Part shown: piece after piece, positions 63,638 to 64,000 of the stretch
How positions within the stretch are numbered: position 1 is the stretch's first letter
How the letters are laid out: the number at the start of each line of letters is the position of its first letter
Assembly (NCBI RefSeq): GCF_011742555.1
Contig: NZ_JAAQQR010000009.1
Span: 62,001-126,000, forward strand
DNA length: 64,000 bases
From: Luteibacter jiangsuensis
GTDB taxonomy: Bacteria > Pseudomonadota > Gammaproteobacteria > Xanthomonadales > Rhodanobacteraceae
Direction of reading: 5' to 3'
The notes under the pieces: generated by a model
What the model was told of the DNA's origin: nothing
The model's database searches: none
What the model saw: only the letters and a program-made list of their open reading frames with translations
Made by a program: the position numbers and the translations under genes

Positions 63638-63674
63638 ATAGCGTGTGCCTATCGAGGGCATCAGAAGGTTCCAT
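63638..63674 (+). promoter_or_regulatory. OxyR-type binding site upstream of dps
   Basis: Four tetranucleotides with seven-base spacing: ATAG (63638), CTAT (63649), ATCA (63660), CCAT (63671). OxyR consensus is ATAG-N7-CTAT-N7-ATAG-N7-CTAT; the first two are perfect and the last two are one or two bases off. It ends where a -35 (TTTCAC, 63674-63679) precedes a TAGAAT -10 (63698-63703), as expected for OxyR activation. Confidence 0.65.
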
Positions 63675-63697
63675 TTCACGCCCTTCGTACGCCTCGT

Positions 63698-63703
63698 TAG
63701 AAT
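63698..63703 (+). promoter_or_regulatory. -10 box (TAGAAT) of dps
   Basis: TAGAAT lies 18 bases after TTTCAC and 32 bases before the dps ATG. The weak -35 fits a promoter that needs an activator. Confidence 0.5.
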
Positions 63704-63735
63704 TTCATTCCTAGACAGAAGACAGGAGACACCCC

Positions 63736-64000
63736 ATGGCCATCGACATCGGTATCGCCAAGAAAGACAGGGAAGCCGTCGCCAAGCAGCTTGCCCGCCT
63801 TCTCGCGGACACCTACTCCCTGTACCTGAAGACGCACAACTTCCACTGGAACGTCACCGGCCCGCAGTTCAACAGCCTGCACGCGATGTTCGAGACCCAG
63901 TACAACGCCCTGTGGCTCGCCGCCGACGAAGTGGCCGAGCGCATCCGTATTCTGGATATCTTCGCGCCGGGCTCCTACAGCCAGTTCGCCAAGCTCACCT
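63736..64000 (+). CDS. dps: Dps-family DNA-protecting ferritin-like protein, N-terminal part
   Basis: 88 codons are visible; the gene runs off the right edge. [73 protein letters not shown] contains the Dps ferroxidase-site residues: His in NFHWNV (KTHNFHWNV), then His and Asp/Glu in LHAMFETQY and ADEVAERI. Dps stores iron as ferric oxide and shields DNA from peroxide. CAGGAG lies about seven bases before the ATG. An OxyR-type site is upstream. Confidence 0.94.
   Translation, partial: MAIDIGIAKKDREAVAKQLARLLADTYSLYLKTHNFHWNVTGPQFNSLHAMFETQYNALWLAADEVAERIRILDIFAPGSYSQFAKLT

Noticed and set aside
59635-63714. A 1359-codon open frame on the plus strand opposite hrpA
   Set aside because: It is antisense to a well-supported helicase gene; the protein is Arg/His/Gly-rich with no motifs, as expected from GC-rich codon shadows.

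Overview
The window is chromosomal DNA of a high-GC gammaproteobacterium. Gene content and order (gshB-tonB3-yqgE-yqgF-pyrB beside a divergent pilGHIJ-chpA cluster, pilT/pilU next to proC-yggT, holD-rimI behind pssA, DUF4124 and delta-60 repeat proteins, and many REP/REPIN palindromes between genes) point to the Xanthomonadales/Lysobacterales, most likely Rhodanobacteraceae (Luteibacter, Dyella, Rhodanobacter type). This is inference from synteny and protein style; no rRNA is present to prove it. I see no tRNA, rRNA, CRISPR array, insertion sequence or prophage.

Layout. 1-12.4 kb: tail of a lemA/TPM operon, dgkA, a POT peptide transporter, a RegBA-like redox two-component system translationally coupled to a metal/thiol-flavoured BNR protein and a CxxC thioredoxin-fold protein, a second two-component system whose kinase has a degraded ATP-binding domain, and the tesA / ybbA-ybbP divergon whose start codons overlap. 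12.3-16.5 kb: pssA-holD-rimI, a DUF4124 protein, proS. 16.5-18.9 kb: a lower-GC delta-60 repeat gene, a 411-bp AT-rich spacer and an H-NS-like gene. 18.9-31.8 kb: a long minus-strand block. Read in its own direction it begins with a sigma-54 promoter preceded by tandem palindromes, then an HlyD adaptor, an ABC ATPase, four FtsX/MacB-type permeases in two duplicated pairs, a sigma-54 activator and an NtrY-like kinase, then qmcA-nfeD-thrE. The cluster therefore carries both a -24/-12 promoter and a plausible cognate activator. 31.9-34.6 kb: a Fur-box-controlled hemP with a gene of unknown function, and a lower-GC secreted amidase. 34.6-46.5 kb: the Chp (type IV pilus) chemosensory cluster pilG-H-I-J-chpA-chpB-chpC, without pilK and with a ChpB whose catalytic serine is replaced. 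46.7-53.6 kb: gshB, tonB3, a small secreted protein, yqgE, yqgF, pyrB, a large lipoprotein and a BON-domain protein. 53.6-57.5 kb: pilU, pilT, proC, yggT. 57.6-63.6 kb: relA and hrpA on the minus strand. The window ends inside dps, which has an OxyR-type site upstream.

Common themes are envelope and surface functions (type IV pilus retraction and control, ABC export, stomatin/NfeD, lipoproteins, amidase), redox and metal homeostasis (RegBA module, glutathione, HemP/Fur, Dps/OxyR) and stringent response (relA). Most genes are tightly packed, with ATGA/GTGA overlaps marking operons. At least six intergenic junctions, five of them at gene 3' ends, carry REP or REPIN palindromes of two sequence families. 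All calls come from reading the sequence; statements about families are from general knowledge and no database search was run.
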